A DNA stretch of 64,000 nucleotides. Origin: Apostichopus japonicus. Taxonomy: Eukaryota; Echinodermata; Holothuroidea; Aspidochirotida; Stichopodidae. Below are positions 62,999 through 64,000 of the stretch, piece by piece; the stretch's first letter is position 1; every line of letters begins with the position of its first letter. The notes beneath the pieces are model-generated. The model did not search any database. It was not told where the DNA came from and was given only the letters and a program-made list of their open reading frames with translations. The stretch covers positions 2,331,501-2,395,500 of the forward strand of contig NC_092572.1 of assembly GCF_037975245.1 (NCBI RefSeq). Direction: 5' to 3'. Position numbers and translations under genes: made by a program.

Positions 62999-63223
62999 GT
63001 GGCTATTCTTACGACCAGGAGTAACAATTATTTATAAACTATTCTTACGACATCGGCGAATGCATGCGCAGTAAAGTAAATAAAGCAAATGCGCATGCAG
63101 TAGGGGTAACCCTAACCCTGACCGGAAATTATTGTTACTCCTGGTCGTAAAAATAGCCACGTTAAAGCAACTGCGCATGAGTAACCGGAAATTACTGTTA
63201 CTCCTAGTCGTAAAAATAGCCAC
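62999..63223. repeat. Foldback element with a duplicated right arm
   Basis: The left arm GTGGCTATTCTTACGACCAG (62999) pairs with CTGGTCGTAAAAATAGCCAC ending at 63160, and again with CTAGTCGTAAAAATAGCCAC ending at 63223. AAAGCAA(A/C)TGCGCATG before each right arm shows a tandem duplication of the right half. It is small and non-coding, MITE-like. Target-site duplication not clear. Confidence 0.75.
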
Positions 63224-63539
63224 TTTGAATTTCTCTCATACCGTTAATATACATGTATTAACATCATCACCTTTTCTGAGTTTACGTTGGATTAGGCCTC
63301 TATAATATAATGCCAGTGACATACAATTTTGAGCAAACTTGTGCTATACTTTGCTGACAAACAAAATAGTATTGTATCATTAGGCAGACCTAAGCTAGGG
63401 CTCCATAGGACAAACATCATACTATATCCTCCTGTATAGTAGAAAACAAATAGCTACAGCAGGTATAGGATAATAGGAAACAATTACAAGCAGTTACACC
63501 TGGTTACACCAAGTTCCAGTGCGGTTACTTAAATGGCTA

Positions 63540-63561
63540 GTACTACTACTACTACTACTAC
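63540..63561. repeat. (ACT)n microsatellite
   Basis: Seven ACT units. Confidence 0.9.
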
Positions 63562-63858
63562 TGTAGTCGGCTAGCCTATGCCTACACTGTAGACTAGCGG
63601 TGTTCGTGTCTGGCCGGCAAACGTATGTTTAAAAATGTTTGAATGTTTCTTTGTTACATGTATTACGCTGGATCACTTCGGACTAATCATTTGTATTTTA
63701 TGTTCGTTATTTTGCTTACATGACGTTGAGGTACCTGATCGGGAAGACGATTTGTTCCCCCCCCCCCCCAAACATCCTACTAGATCTAGTGAGCCGCACA
63801 TTCAGCCGTACATTCGAATCGTAATATAACGTAATTAAACCAGATTGGAGTTAGCATG

Positions 63859-63887
63859 CACGTTCAGCACCGCTGCTGCTGAACGTG
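63859..63887. repeat. Perfect 11-bp hairpin
   Basis: CACGTTCAGCA, a 7-base loop, then TGCTGAACGTG. Confidence 0.9.
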
Positions 63888-64000
63888 TCATCAGGGAATG
63901 CAGCTTTGAACTTCTCTCTACCTCAGGGTAGATAATGAATGACATGTAAATTGGTTGCGCCCACCCAAATAAACTTCTGAGAATCTTAATTGGTGTATCT

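Overview
The window is eukaryotic. It is AT-rich, its genes are split by introns with GT..AG ends, and it is full of (TA)n tracts, minisatellites and decayed transposons (LINE, DIRS-like, Penelope-like, hAT-like). Domain content (TRIM, somatomedin B, single-Ig receptors, a receptor with a kinase fold) and repeat style point to a marine deuterostome invertebrate, most likely an echinoderm and possibly a sea cucumber. That assignment is inference. No RNA gene, CRISPR array or bacterial-type operon was seen.

Layout. 1-1.4 kb: decayed L1/Tx1-type LINE (-). 3.8-7.5 kb: three-exon minus-strand gene for a 62-residue secreted protein with one somatomedin B domain, with a TATA box and an octamer just upstream. 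9.6-11.9 kb: intronless TRIM-type (RING, B-box, coiled coil) CDS (+). 14.4-24.3 kb: twelve-exon plus-strand gene, reconstructed here exon by exon with matching phases, for a 615-residue receptor: signal peptide, one Ig domain, stalk, one membrane span and a tyrosine-kinase fold that has lost its catalytic residues. 25.5-34.4 kb: transposon-rich block with diverged tandem repeats, a 2.2-kb TIR element carrying a nested hAT element, and a DIRS-like relic (-) bordered by short-motif arrays in opposite orientation. 35.4-41.2 kb: minus-strand gene for an Ig protein, with a tandem duplication that cut the Ig exon. 41.5-44.6 kb: two Penelope-like relics in opposite orientation. 45.7-49.4 kb: two more TIR elements. 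54.7-59.2 kb: minus-strand Ig receptor gene with a duplicated symmetric exon and a short tail. 60-64 kb: minisatellites and a foldback element.

Together, five host genes (SMB, TRIM and three single-Ig genes) lie within 55 kb. The three Ig genes share a signal peptide / Ig / phase-1 exon plan, and two of them add a membrane span. This looks like an accessory, possibly immune-type, surface-receptor neighbourhood. No functional link is shown by sequence alone. The pseudokinase receptor is the most notable item.
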